A DNA stretch of 64,000 nucleotides, taken from positions 1 to 64,000 of the forward strand of contig QGNO01000003.1 in NCBI GenBank assembly GCA_003228195.2, in the 5' to 3' direction. The stretch is from Chloroflexota bacterium (lineage in GTDB: Bacteria > Chloroflexota > Dehalococcoidia > Lucifugimonadales > QGNO01). The notes under the pieces are model-generated. The model had not been told where the DNA came from. It did no database searches and saw only the letters and a program-made list of their open reading frames with translations. Made by a program: the position numbers and the translations under genes. Of the stretch, positions 7,926 through 17,147 are shown one piece after another; within the stretch, counting starts at the first letter, position 1; every line of letters starts with the position of its first letter.

Positions 7926-9070
7926 TTTTTTGAAACCGATGTTTCGGAATTCCATCTTCTTAACAAACGCTCTGTCGCATCCGCCACCAACTCATTTGCT
8001 TGGCTGAGTGCCTCGCCCAACGGCAAATGAGAAGGGGAAGCCCCTTCAGCGTCATCTATTCCATTGCCCAACACAGCTCTGTGGCCTGATCCCAACAAGC
8101 CTGCAACCGCTAACACCGGCAGGCCAAGCCTTTTAGCTCTTCGCGCCACTACGATCGGTGCTTTGTCATTAAGTGTCTGACTATCAAGCTGTCCTTCTCC
8201 CACAATTACCAGATCGGCATCACGCAGGGATGTATCTAGTTTAATCTCATCGCAAACCAAATCCGCACCAGGCTCTATACTCACATTTAACATTGCAAAC
8301 AAGCCCGCGGCCGCACCACCCGCTGCCCCCATGCCAGGTAGCTCCATAACATCCTTCCCGATATCTCGCCTCAGAATCTCAGCAAAGTGCCTGAGGGAAT
8401 CGTCCAATAACGAAACTGCTTCAGGAGTAGCCCCTTTTTGTGGGCCGTAGATTGCTGAAGCTCCGTTGACCCCACAGAGTGGGTTGTTAACATCTGTAGC
8501 TGCCCTGATATGGCACAGCTTCAGCCTCTGGTCCAAGCCAGACAAATCAACGTGCGCGAGTTCGCTGAGGCAACCCCCTCCCATTCCGATTTCTTCGTAA
8601 TTAGCCCCCGTTAATCGGGCTCCGAGCGCCTGGACAATACCGGCTCCACCATCGTTAGTCGCACTACCCCCTAAGCCGACGATTATCTTCCGGCAACCAC
8701 GGTCCAGTGCCTCCCTAATGAGCTCCCCAGTACCGTAACTTGTTGCAGTAGTAGGATCACGACGTCCCGCCGGAATTAAAGCCAGGCCTGAAGCTCTTGC
8801 CATCTCAATTAATGCAGTATCAGAATCACCCGCAACTCCCCACTTCACATTTATCGAGTCGCCTAGCGGGCCGGTAACTTGGGTGTCTAAATATCTCCCG
8901 CGCGTAGATTGCACAAGCGCTTCCATTGTTCCGTCACCACCATCTGCAACTGGCAAAAGAGTCGTGCGTGCGTGAGGAAACACGCGCATTAGACCCAAAC
9001 TAATAGCTTGGGCTGCTTCAATCCCGGAAAGGCCACCCTTGAATGCTTGCGGCGATATCACTACTTTCAT
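7919..9070 (-). CDS. Glycerate kinase (GlxK/GarK family)
   Basis: The enzyme phosphorylates D-glycerate with ATP and links glyoxylate or sugar-acid breakdown to glycolysis. The 383 residues give a full-length type-1 glycerate kinase. They start with VVISPQAFKGGLSGIEAA and contain the glycine-rich active-site motifs VADGGDGTMEALV, VGLGGSATNDGGAG and the late VGEGQLDSQTLNDKAP. The start is ATG at 9070, and the family N-terminus makes it certain. It converges with lutC (7-bp overlap) and diverges from the M20 amidohydrolase gene. Whether it yields 2- or 3-phosphoglycerate cannot be told from sequence alone. Confidence 0.93.
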   Translation of the reverse strand: MKVVISPQAFKGGLSGIEAAQAISLGLMRVFPHARTTLLPVADGGDGTMEALVQSTRGRYLDTQVTGPLGDSINVKWGVAGDSDTALIEMARASGLALIPAGRRDPTTATSYGTGELIREALDRGCRKIIVGLGGSATNDGGAGIVQALGARLTGANYEEIGMGGGCLSELAHVDLSGLDQRLKLCHIRAATDVNNPLCGVNGASAIYGPQKGATPEAVSLLDDSLRHFAEILRRDIGKDVMELPGMGAAGGAAAGLFAMLNVSIEPGADLVCDEIKLDTSLRDADLVIVGEGQLDSQTLNDKAPIVVARRAKRLGLPVLAVAGLLGSGHRAVLGNGIDDAEGASPSHLPLGEALSQANELVADATERLLRRWNSETSVSKNQ

Positions 9071-9152
9071 ATTTGCATTATAGCTTTAGTTCAAAGGAGC
9101 AGATAATATTGGCGAGGTACACTGATTACGAATAGACATCTAAGGAGTCATG

Positions 9153-10481
9153 ATGAGCGAAAAAGAGAACCTCAAACTCCAAGTTAATAAAATTCTCGAC
9201 GAACGAGCTACCGAAATTATAGACATCGCAAAACGAATTGCAGCCAATCCAGAACCAGGCTACAAGGAGTATAAGACCGCTAAGTTAGTTCAGGAGGAGT
9301 TTGACAAACTTCAATTGCCGCACAAGGACAATCTGGCTATAACAGGAGTTAAGTCATGGCTAGACACCGGTTCGCTAGGGCCAACATTGGCAATAATCGG
9401 CGAGCTCGATTCCATGGTTGTCCCTGCCCACCAAAACGCTGACCCCATAACCGGCGCTGCTCACGCATGCGGCCACCATTGCCAAATAGCTATGATGTTG
9501 GGGGTCGCGGCAAGCATGAAATTGTCTGGTGTCCTGGATAAACTGTCGGGGAGATTAGTGTTCTTTGCCGTGCCGGCTGAAGAACTAATAGAGGTGGAGT
9601 TCCGAAATGGACTACGAAGCCAAGGCAAACTGGAGTTCATAGGAGGGAAGCCTGAGTTGGTAAAGCTAGGTGAATTTGACGACGTAGAAATAGCGATGAT
9701 GACTCATACCACAAGTACTCCAGAAGATAGACTTCTGGCTGTTTCCGGTACAAACAACGGGCTTGTGGTGAAACAAATAAGGTACGTTGGCCTTGGGGCG
9801 CACGCTGGCGGCTCGCCACACATGGGGATCAACGCGCTAAACGCTGCGACACTAGGACTGCAGTCGATAAATGCGTTGCGGGAAACGTTCCAAGGGGAGG
9901 ACACCGTTCGAGTACATCCTATAATAACTAAAGGTGGCGACGCGGTTAGTGCGGTTCCTTCGGACGTGCGTTTGGAAACTTTCGTACGGGCCAGCAATGT
10001 AGATGCAATTCTCGATTGGGACAAAAAGGTGGATAGAGCCCTACGAGCGGGTGCGATGGCCGTCGGTGCAAAAGTGAAGATATCTACCATCCCAGGATAC
10101 CTACCTCTCAACATGGATCAAACCATGATGAGCCATTGGCAAAATAACGCGGAAACTTTGGTTGGAAAAGAAAGTGTGAGTTTTACCGGCCATAGGACAG
10201 GCTCAACTGATATGGGGGACATTAGCCAAATAATTCCATCCATCCATCCGTATGCTGGAGGCGTGACAGGAATAGGACATGGTGCTGACTATATTGTCCA
10301 AGATTACATGAAGGCTGTGATCAATCCTGCGAAAGCAATGGCAATGACCGTAATCGACCTATTATCAGACGGAGCCTCCGGGGCAAAAGCAGTGATAAGC
10401 AAATCGAAGATTCCACATACGAAAGAGTCATATCTTAAGTTGATGCGCTCTTTCTCACGAGACGAAGAGTTCGAAAATTAA
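9153..10481 (+). CDS. M20-family amidohydrolase/peptidase
   Basis: The 442-residue zinc hydrolase is of the M20D type (aminoacylase or AbgB-like). It has the bridging aspartate in GELDS, the metal cysteine and histidine in HACGHH (near residue 105), the catalytic PAEE, and a late histidine in GHGADY, with a dimerisation domain between. The usual HACGHD-H pattern reads HACGHHCQ, so the residue after the metal histidine is changed. Two ATG codons overlap at 9150 and 9153. The second is better spaced from AAGGAG and is chosen. The next gene is a CoA transferase 54 bp downstream on the same strand, so a joint role in degrading an amide or amino-acid conjugate is possible. Confidence 0.88.
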   Translation: MSEKENLKLQVNKILDERATEIIDIAKRIAANPEPGYKEYKTAKLVQEEFDKLQLPHKDNLAITGVKSWLDTGSLGPTLAIIGELDSMVVPAHQNADPITGAAHACGHHCQIAMMLGVAASMKLSGVLDKLSGRLVFFAVPAEELIEVEFRNGLRSQGKLEFIGGKPELVKLGEFDDVEIAMMTHTTSTPEDRLLAVSGTNNGLVVKQIRYVGLGAHAGGSPHMGINALNAATLGLQSINALRETFQGEDTVRVHPIITKGGDAVSAVPSDVRLETFVRASNVDAILDWDKKVDRALRAGAMAVGAKVKISTIPGYLPLNMDQTMMSHWQNNAETLVGKESVSFTGHRTGSTDMGDISQIIPSIHPYAGGVTGIGHGADYIVQDYMKAVINPAKAMAMTVIDLLSDGASGAKAVISKSKIPHTKESYLKLMRSFSRDEEFEN

Positions 10482-10535
10482 ACGTACCATTTATCACGAA
10501 ACTGAACAGCGACAAATGCGTGAAAGGAGATCGAA

Positions 10536-11672
10536 ATGCCGGGACCACTTGAAGGTTATAGCGTTATCGACTTATGCCGGGCTGGGCCTGGAAGACATGC
10601 GACGGGTATTCTCGCTGACTACGGCGCTCAGGTAGTTTCAATCGTCCAGCCTGGGTATGCCCAAAAGGCCGCACCTGGAGAAGGTGGCTTGCGACGAGGC
10701 GACATGGTCAACCCACGCAACAAACACAGTTTGTTCCTGAATATGCGAGCAGATGGGGCTCTGGAAGTTTTCATGCGCCTAGTCAAACAATCAGATGCTT
10801 TAATGGAGAGTAATCGACCCGGAGCAGCACAACGCCTTGGGATAGATTACGAGTCTGTTAAAAAAAATAACCACAATATCGTTTATTGTTCGTTAACAGG
10901 ATTTGGGCAAACAGGCCCTTATTCCTCAATCGCATCGCACGATATAGGGTTTCAAGCTGTGTCTGGAATGCTCCCTCTAGACGAATACGGTAACCCAAAG
11001 GTCCCTCAAGTAAGTCAGGGACAAGCAGATCTCAATGCTGCCTATTTTGGAGCAATGGCTATCTTGATGGGTTTACTGGGTCGTGAGAAAACAAGTGAAG
11101 GGCAGTACATAGACGTGTCATTTACTGATATTTCACTCAGACTTCCTGCAGAGCATAAGGATCCAATGCTCTTCGGAGCATACCCGGGATTCAACGTATA
11201 CGAAACTAAAGACGGCAGATTCTTGAGTCTAAGTATAAGAGAACCTTGGTTTTGGGAGAGGCTTTGCCGACTGTTCGAAAAAGAGGAGTGGATAGATCAC
11301 ATAAGACCTAAGGGATCAATGCTGAATGAGATATTTTCATTCCTCAGAAAGGAATTCAAATCTAAATCTCTCTCAGAGTGGATGACCATTCTAAAAACTC
11401 ATGACATCGAGTTTGGTCCCGTAAATTCCACTATGGAACATTTGTTAGGTGACGTTCATTTGAATCACCGCGAAATGATTCTTGAAACAACCGCACCAGA
11501 TACCGGTGAAACGGAATACGAACCCGGATTTGGAATGAAATTTTCGGAAACGCCGGCTGAGTTAGAGCGCGGACCGTCAATGATGGGTACAGATACCGAA
11601 GATATTCTTTCTCAGCTGGGATACAGTGCAATGGAAAGAGAAGAGCTTAAAAGGTCTGGCGCAACCGCTTAG
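10536..11672 (+). CDS. CaiB/BaiF family CoA transferase (class III)
   Basis: Class III CoA transferases move CoA between carboxylic acids through an aspartyl-CoA thioester. The 378-residue protein has the N-terminal GYSVIDLCRAGPGRHAT segment and the NIVYCSLTGFGQTGPY motif. The likely catalytic aspartate is in QADLNAAYFGAM (near residue 167), and the C-terminal part has the EFGPVNS stretch. The ATG at 10536 has AAAGGAG about 6 nt upstream. It sits 54 bp behind the M20 hydrolase. Sequence gives no substrate, though the pairing suggests the hydrolase releases an acid that this enzyme activates. Confidence 0.9.
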   Translation: MPGPLEGYSVIDLCRAGPGRHATGILADYGAQVVSIVQPGYAQKAAPGEGGLRRGDMVNPRNKHSLFLNMRADGALEVFMRLVKQSDALMESNRPGAAQRLGIDYESVKKNNHNIVYCSLTGFGQTGPYSSIASHDIGFQAVSGMLPLDEYGNPKVPQVSQGQADLNAAYFGAMAILMGLLGREKTSEGQYIDVSFTDISLRLPAEHKDPMLFGAYPGFNVYETKDGRFLSLSIREPWFWERLCRLFEKEEWIDHIRPKGSMLNEIFSFLRKEFKSKSLSEWMTILKTHDIEFGPVNSTMEHLLGDVHLNHREMILETTAPDTGETEYEPGFGMKFSETPAELERGPSMMGTDTEDILSQLGYSAMEREELKRSGATA

Positions 11673-11722
11673 GATCAAAAGTAGCAAGTATGGCCAAGTT
11701 TGGATTTAACACGGATCTGAGA

Positions 11723-11751
11723 TTGATCGTTAGACTTTAGCTTGTTAGAAT
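11723..11751 (+). promoter_or_regulatory. Sigma-70-type promoter of tRNA-Asn
   Basis: TTGATC (11723-11728) and TAGAAT (11746-11751) are separated by 17 bp. The predicted start near 11758 is about 13 nt before the mature tRNA 5' end, a usual arrangement for a single tRNA gene. Confidence 0.6.
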
Positions 11752-11770
11752 CAGTATGAAGTCGTTACTT

Positions 11771-11845
11771 TCCCCGGTAGCTCAGTGGTAGAGCGGTCGG
11801 CTGTTAACCGATTGGTCGTAGGTTCGAGTCCTACCCGGGGAGCCA
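11771..11845 (+). tRNA. tRNA-Asn (anticodon GTT)
   Basis: A full cloverleaf can be drawn. The acceptor TCCCCGG pairs with CCGGGGA, and the D-stem is GCTC/GAGC. The anticodon stem GTCGG/CCGAT encloses the loop CTGTTAA, whose anticodon is GTT. The T-stem is GTAGG/CCTAC with loop TTCGAGT. The discriminator base is G, and CCA is encoded at 11843-11845. Confidence 0.97.
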
Positions 11846-11865
11846 CTCACTATCTCTTATACAGC

Positions 11866-12444
11866 CTAAAGATCCGCTGCAAGTTTGCCACCATTAGACT
11901 CCAATGTGGCCATAATCCTATCCGCTACTTCAATTTTTTCTGCATCTGCTAAGTTCAAGACCTTGGCGATAAGCGCCGCGTCTAAAGCCGTAGCTTTATT
12001 TGCATCTACAACATTTACTTTGGCACCAGCCTCTATTAAGAAGGAGACCATCTCTTCTTGTAGAAAAAAAGCAGCCCAATGCAAAGGGGTGCTTACGTCT
12101 TTGTTGGCAGCTATAAGATCTATGTCTGCCCCGTTTGATAAAAGAACTTGGACTGTCTTCTTATCGCCCTTTACAGCAGCAAGGTGTATAGGATACGCAC
12201 CCGCAAGAGAAATACCTTCCGGTATCGGGTCTTTATTCGGATCAGTTCCTGCTGCCATATGCTGTTCAACAATGTCAACTTTTCCCTGATCAATTGCGGT
12301 CAATAGGTCAAGTGTTGGTCTTTTAGCACTTCCCGTAGGCATATCCCCTGTATTTATGACCACGTTGCTCTCTCCGCCGCAACTGACCATGAAAAGCATA
12401 CAGAGTATAGATACAAATCCCAGCGTATAAATTAGCTTTCTCAC
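11866..12444 (-). CDS. Ankyrin-repeat lipoprotein
   Basis: This 192-residue exported protein has a signal peptide with lipobox FMVSCGG (cysteine near residue 22). About three ankyrin repeats follow; the motifs AYPIHLAAVKGDKKTVQVLL and TPLHWAAFFLQEEMVSFLI are clear. Ankyrin repeats bind other proteins, so this is probably an outer-face adaptor or inhibitor held by a lipid anchor. I chose the GTG at 12444 because GAGGGTG lies just upstream and the signal peptide begins there. The longer frame to 12591 has no ribosome site and would overlap the divergent gene region. It lies just after the tRNA-Asn gene on the opposite strand. Confidence 0.82.
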   Translation of the reverse strand: MRKLIYTLGFVSILCMLFMVSCGGESNVVINTGDMPTGSAKRPTLDLLTAIDQGKVDIVEQHMAAGTDPNKDPIPEGISLAGAYPIHLAAVKGDKKTVQVLLSNGADIDLIAANKDVSTPLHWAAFFLQEEMVSFLIEAGAKVNVVDANKATALDAALIAKVLNLADAEKIEVADRIMATLESNGGKLAADL

Positions 12445-12603
12445 GACACCCTCACTGATACCATATTTTAGCTTCAGATCAACAGAAATATCGTACACGT
12501 TTTGAACTGACTTTTCATCCGTTTCACAGTTTCGTTGACATGCTAAGAAAGGTGTCCATAGAATGAGGAGGATTTCTTGAGATGCTACCATCGGGGGTGC
12601 TTC

Positions 12604-14229
12604 ATGACTGTGCCATTCGTTTCCAGAGCTACCGTAATGAGTAGTAGAGGCGTAGCTGCCTCTACTTCACCACTAGCTGCCTCTACCGGGATAAGAATTA
12701 TGTCTGAAGGAGGCAACGCTTTTGATGCAGCCATAGCAATGGCAGCCGCAGAGACCGTTACAGTTCCAAGCATGTGCGGACTTGGGGGAGAGGTATTTGC
12801 CATCTTCTACGAAGCGAAAACCGGCAAAGTTAAAGGATTAACATCCACGGGTGCTGCACCGAAAGGTGCTACTCCAGCTTTTTTCCGCTCTAAAGGGTAT
12901 ACCCATATGCCAGAAGATGGCCCGCTAGCCGCTTCACCTCCCGGGGAAGTTGCCGCATATCAATTCTTCGTCGACAACTTATGCACTCTCCCGCTTGAGA
13001 GACTACTAGGGCCTGCTATAGGCTACGCTGAAGACGGATACCCAGTAACGCCGAGGATTGCTCGCCTTTTTGACACAAGTTTCCCAAGAGTGTCCAAAAT
13101 CCCGAGCCTTGCAAAAATATTCCTCAGAAACAGTAAACCGTACGGTGCAGGTGAAATCCTCGTACAGAAAGATCTTGGCTCCTCTCTCCGCAGAGTTGCC
13201 AAAGGAGGCGCCGAGGAGTTCTATAAAGGACAGTTGGCCAGTGATATCGCGAAACGATTCCAAGAAGCCGGTGGCCTAATTACTGAAGAAACCCTTGCAG
13301 CTCACGAAGTCGAGGTTTATGAGCCTCTATCTACAGAATATCGAGGGTACACCGTAGTAGAAAACCGCCCTCCATCTCAAGGAATGCTCATACTGGAAAT
13401 GTTGAACATAATAGAGGGTTTCGACTTGGCAGGAATGGGGCACCTGAGCCCACAAAGTATTCACACTATGATTGAGGCCAAAAAATTGGCATTTGCTGAT
13501 AGGAATGCCTATCTGGGAGATACAAAATCGGAAGAGCTACCCTTGGATGTTTTGATATCAAAGGCATACGCCAATAACAGGCGAAGTTTGATTAATGCCG
13601 ACAAGGCATCGTTCGAGGTCGGACAAGGAAGCATACAACCTCTCGGCAAAGATACCAGCTACTTTTGTGTAGCGGACGGAGAAGGGAACGCTGTTTCATT
13701 CATACACAGCCTTTATCAAGGCTTCGGATCTGGATTTGTAGCCGAAGGCACAGGAATCGTGTTCAACGCAAGGCAAAGGGGGTTCAGGCTAGAGGAAGGA
13801 CATCCTAATACCGTAACACCCGGCCAGCGACCGATGCACACTCTTAATGCATATATGGTTCTTAAAGATAATTTTCCTGTCCTGGTAGGAGGAACACCGG
13901 GGGCTGATTTTCAACCTCAGGGAAACGCTCAAATGATTACGGGCGTTTTAGATTACGGCCTATCTCCGCAGGAAGCAATAGATGCTCCCAGATGGTCTAG
14001 CATTCCAGGTACCGATCCACCGACCCTTGGAGACCCTGAGGTCGTACAGATGGAACCACGAATGCCTCAAGAAATAGCTGTAGAATTGGAATCTAAAGGG
14101 CATCAGGTTCAATGGGGGCAAGAGGGAATAAGCCATGGAATCGTTCAGCTGATACAGATGGATAAGGCGACTGGGATTCTAAAGGCAGGCTCTGATCCTA
14201 GGGGTGACGGTCACGCGGCAGCACTCTAA
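12604..14229 (+). CDS. Gamma-glutamyltransferase family hydrolase
   Basis: This is an Ntn hydrolase proenzyme of 541 residues that cleaves or transfers gamma-glutamyl groups, as in glutathione breakdown. The small-subunit nucleophile is the threonine in GKDTSYFCVADGEGNAVS. The large-subunit start carries GGNAFDAAIAMAAA and PSMCGLGGEVF. The later GGTPGADFQPQGNAQM stretch is also typical. No signal peptide is evident at the chosen ATG (12604, GGGGGTG upstream), so it may be cytoplasmic, unlike many GGTs. The GGT-like acylase group (cephalosporin acylase type) is an alternative. Its 5' end is divergent from the ankyrin lipoprotein gene. Confidence 0.9.
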   Translation: MTVPFVSRATVMSSRGVAASTSPLAASTGIRIMSEGGNAFDAAIAMAAAETVTVPSMCGLGGEVFAIFYEAKTGKVKGLTSTGAAPKGATPAFFRSKGYTHMPEDGPLAASPPGEVAAYQFFVDNLCTLPLERLLGPAIGYAEDGYPVTPRIARLFDTSFPRVSKIPSLAKIFLRNSKPYGAGEILVQKDLGSSLRRVAKGGAEEFYKGQLASDIAKRFQEAGGLITEETLAAHEVEVYEPLSTEYRGYTVVENRPPSQGMLILEMLNIIEGFDLAGMGHLSPQSIHTMIEAKKLAFADRNAYLGDTKSEELPLDVLISKAYANNRRSLINADKASFEVGQGSIQPLGKDTSYFCVADGEGNAVSFIHSLYQGFGSGFVAEGTGIVFNARQRGFRLEEGHPNTVTPGQRPMHTLNAYMVLKDNFPVLVGGTPGADFQPQGNAQMITGVLDYGLSPQEAIDAPRWSSIPGTDPPTLGDPEVVQMEPRMPQEIAVELESKGHQVQWGQEGISHGIVQLIQMDKATGILKAGSDPRGDGHAAAL

Positions 14230-14248
14230 ATATACGTTTCGAGATGTG

Positions 14249-15178
14249 CTATTGGTAACTTCCATCGGGTATTCGAGTTGGAAGCCTGAACCCTTTGTAA
14301 TTTAGGAGCTGGCTAATCAAAATATCCTTGTTTCGGAGTTCGCTGGCGGTGCAAATATTCCATTCATCAGCAACACGTTCGCATTTGTCAGTTAGTTGGG
14401 GATCTAATGCTCCAATGTTTGCCATTAAAGCCCAATAAACGTACTCATATGCCTGACACTCGTATCCGCAAGACGGATCGTAATATGTGTACCACGCTTC
14501 CGAAGGATATTGGCTAGGCGCGTCTGCGAAATGGCCACCTCGAGCAACATCCAAAGCACTTGTCAAAAGCGAAGATTTTGGATACTCCATCTGAGCCCCA
14601 AAAGATTCGGGATATGTCGCTTCCCAGCCTATAGTAACTATATGCCAGACTTCCTCCAAGTTTGCATCCCAATCCCCAGTCTTTTGAATGCCACCTATGG
14701 CCCATTTATCTTCGTCGTACCACATGCTGGCTCCAAAACGAAAATTTCTGCCGCATTTGGTATCTTCGAAAGCTCTATCTTTCTCCCTCCATACAGGAAC
14801 CACCACATTATTCTTGACTAAATAGTTCAACACGGAGGGATCGTCTGGATTTCCATCCTCGTCATTGTCTATGTATTGCGCCAATACATTGGCAGTATGA
14901 ATTACATATTCGTCAGGTGCCCCATCTGTTGCTATGACATACATACCAAAAACCTCAATAAACACACCCATTTCACTATTGATACAGCCATAAACTGGAT
15001 GTTTGTCAAGAATCTTAAATTTTGATGAAATTGAAAATTCAGATATAGAACTTACTCTAGGTTTCGTGTTTTCGGTTGTGCTGCAAGCCCCTAATAGAGT
15101 GAGCATTACAGTTGGCAAAGCTATATAGCGGAGTGTGAAAATACCGAGCTTAAGAACTTGCGGACTAAGCTTACTCAT
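14249..15178 (-). CDS. Uncharacterised lipoprotein with a calcium-loop-like motif and EExxH
   Basis: A lipoprotein signal peptide with the lipobox LTLLGACS opens a protein of about 309 residues. Visible features are an EF-hand-like acidic loop (DNDEDGNPDDP), the motif LEEVWHIVTIGWE, ALDVARGGHF, and a cysteine-containing stretch DPSCGYECQAYEYVYW. I know of no assigned function. The Glu-Glu-x-x-His motif in a secreted protein with a calcium-like loop hints at a zincin-type hydrolase, but no HExxH is present. The start is uncertain: the ATG at 15178 overlaps the acetyl-CoA synthetase end by 8 bp and has GAGG immediately before it. In-frame TTG or GTG codons upstream are possible. Confidence 0.65.
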   Translation of the reverse strand: MSKLSPQVLKLGIFTLRYIALPTVMLTLLGACSTTENTKPRVSSISEFSISSKFKILDKHPVYGCINSEMGVFIEVFGMYVIATDGAPDEYVIHTANVLAQYIDNDEDGNPDDPSVLNYLVKNNVVVPVWREKDRAFEDTKCGRNFRFGASMWYDEDKWAIGGIQKTGDWDANLEEVWHIVTIGWEATYPESFGAQMEYPKSSLLTSALDVARGGHFADAPSQYPSEAWYTYYDPSCGYECQAYEYVYWALMANIGALDPQLTDKCERVADEWNICTASELRNKDILISQLLNYKGFRLPTRIPDGSYQ

Positions 15179-16919
15179 CCTCAAGCGTACTAGTATCACC
15201 TTCCGGAAGGCCGAGTTCACGGGCTTTTAACAACCTCCGCATTATCTTGCCGCTACGAGTTTTAGGTAACGAATCTATGAAGGCTATCTCTCTAGGAGCG
15301 ACTGCTGCAGCCAACTTCCCTCGGACAAACCGCATGATCTCCCGCCTGAGTTCATCCGATTGTTCGTATCCTTGATGAAGAGAGACAAAGGCTTTTACTA
15401 CTTCCATAGCTAGTGGGTCTGGTTTACCTATTACACCCGCCTCGGCTACCGCCGGATGCTCGATTAACGCACTTTCTACTTCGAAAGGGCCAACCAAATG
15501 TCCTGCTGTGTTTATAACATCATCGGCACGACCTACAAACCAATAAAAACCGTCTTCATCTTTACGAGCCGTATCACCAGTTATATACCAGCCTTTTTTA
15601 AATCGTGAATTATAAAGAGACTGATTACCCCAGTAGGAATGGAACATCGAAGGCCAACCAGGGCGAACAGCGAGTTGGCCCTCTTCGCCTACGGGCACCT
15701 CATTGTACTCCTCATCAATTATTCCAGCCTTAACTCCAGGAATAGGTCTACCCATAGATCCGGAGCGCACCTCCTGAGCAGCATAATTAGCTATCAGTAT
15801 TGCACCAGTCTCAGTCTGCCACCAATTATCATGAAACGGAATGCCGAAAGCATCCACTCCCCACGCAACCCCCTCGGGATTTAATGGCTCACCAACGGAC
15901 GCTATAAATCGCAAGGAAGACGTATCATATCGCTTTGGCAAATCCACTCCAGCCTTCATTAACATACGAATCGCCGTCGGAGCGGTATACCACACGCTAA
16001 CTCGATATTTCTGTATTACTTCGTACCACGCTGTTGCTCTAAATCCCCCCTCGTAAATTATCTGTGTCACCCCATTGCTCCAAGGCGCGAACATCCCGTA
16101 TGAGGTACCGGTAACCCAACCCGGGTCCGCAGTGCACCAGTAGACATCATCTTTGTGAAGGTCTAAGGCCCATTTACCGGTTGCGTACTGTTGGAGGATA
16201 GCTAAATGTCTGTGCACAGCCCCTTTAGGTTTACCAGTAGTACCAGAGGTGTAATGCATAATGGAATAATCATGCATCGATGTCTGCTCAATTGTCGATT
16301 CTTCAGAAGCCGTCGACATAATGTCGTCGTAAAGAAGGTCATGCTCGTCGAGAGGAGAAGTTTCACGGCCAAGTTTGTTAATTATAATAACGTGTTTTAG
16401 GTCAGTGAGGTCAGGCAAAATACCGGATATCCGTTTACGTAAATCCGGTGAGGTTATCAGGGCTACAGCCCCGGAATCCTGCAATCTATCCTTCACTGGA
16501 TCAGGTCCAAAAGCAGAAAATAGGGGTCCCGCAATCGCCCCGGCTTTGAGGGTCCCAAAGACCGATATGTAAAGCTCGGGCACCCTATCCATAAACATGA
16601 AAACACGGTCCCCTTTCTCAATACCAAGGCCTTTCAACACATTTGCAAACTTATCAGTTTCCCTCTTCATATCGGAAAATGTATAAGTCTCTTCCTCCCC
16701 ATTTTTTCCGAGCCAAATCATAGCCACTTTTTCAGGATTTGATAAAGCATGGCGGTCAATACATTCGTGCGCCTTGTTCAAAGAGCCACCTGGAAGCCAA
16801 TCAAGTTCACTCAGCAATGATTCCCAAGCAAAGTTCGCATAACTACTGTCATAATCAACTAAATTAGGCTTAACTTTCAAGGAATCTACCGACGGTTTAG
16901 AGAAAACATCTGGGTCCAT
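15171..16919 (-). CDS. acsA: Acetate--CoA ligase (AMP-forming)
   Basis: This activates acetate (or another short acid) to acyl-CoA through an acyl-adenylate. At 582 residues it has the size of the Bacillus AcsA type rather than the 650-residue E. coli Acs. It carries the ATP loop YTSGTTGKPKG near residue 222, the WWQTETGA substrate-site motif, GDTARKDEDGFYWFVGR in the hinge, and the catalytic lysine in TRSGKIMRR near residue 558. The ATG at 16919 has GGGAGG upstream. Its end overlaps the start of the lipoprotein gene. Together with lutABC it points to growth on small organic acids. Confidence 0.92.
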   Translation of the reverse strand: MDPDVFSKPSVDSLKVKPNLVDYDSSYANFAWESLLSELDWLPGGSLNKAHECIDRHALSNPEKVAMIWLGKNGEEETYTFSDMKRETDKFANVLKGLGIEKGDRVFMFMDRVPELYISVFGTLKAGAIAGPLFSAFGPDPVKDRLQDSGAVALITSPDLRKRISGILPDLTDLKHVIIINKLGRETSPLDEHDLLYDDIMSTASEESTIEQTSMHDYSIMHYTSGTTGKPKGAVHRHLAILQQYATGKWALDLHKDDVYWCTADPGWVTGTSYGMFAPWSNGVTQIIYEGGFRATAWYEVIQKYRVSVWYTAPTAIRMLMKAGVDLPKRYDTSSLRFIASVGEPLNPEGVAWGVDAFGIPFHDNWWQTETGAILIANYAAQEVRSGSMGRPIPGVKAGIIDEEYNEVPVGEEGQLAVRPGWPSMFHSYWGNQSLYNSRFKKGWYITGDTARKDEDGFYWFVGRADDVINTAGHLVGPFEVESALIEHPAVAEAGVIGKPDPLAMEVVKAFVSLHQGYEQSDELRREIMRFVRGKLAAAVAPREIAFIDSLPKTRSGKIMRRLLKARELGLPEGDTSTLEDE

Positions 16920-17083
16920 TAATAGCCTCCCGTTTGACTAACTTTTGAATCCAAACTATTTATCCGAACGATTTTCAACAAACGGCTCAGATATCTGGTC
17001 AAAAAACCTGTGTTAAACCCGCTTGCGCGAATTGAGCCCAAGTGTAGTTGAAGCTTATTTATGGCGTCAATTAAATACAAAAT

Positions 17084-17112
17084 TTGAGTAACAAGGTCCC
17101 AATGGATATGAT
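17084..17112 (+). promoter_or_regulatory. Sigma-70-type promoter of the aminotransferase gene
   Basis: TTGAGT (17084-17089) and TATGAT (17107-17112) are separated by 17 bp, 35 bp before the ATG at 17148. The rest of the 16920-17147 intergenic region shows no gene. Confidence 0.55.
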
Positions 17113-17147
17113 ATAGGGAATACAGAACAGTTATCCAGGAGTGGCCG

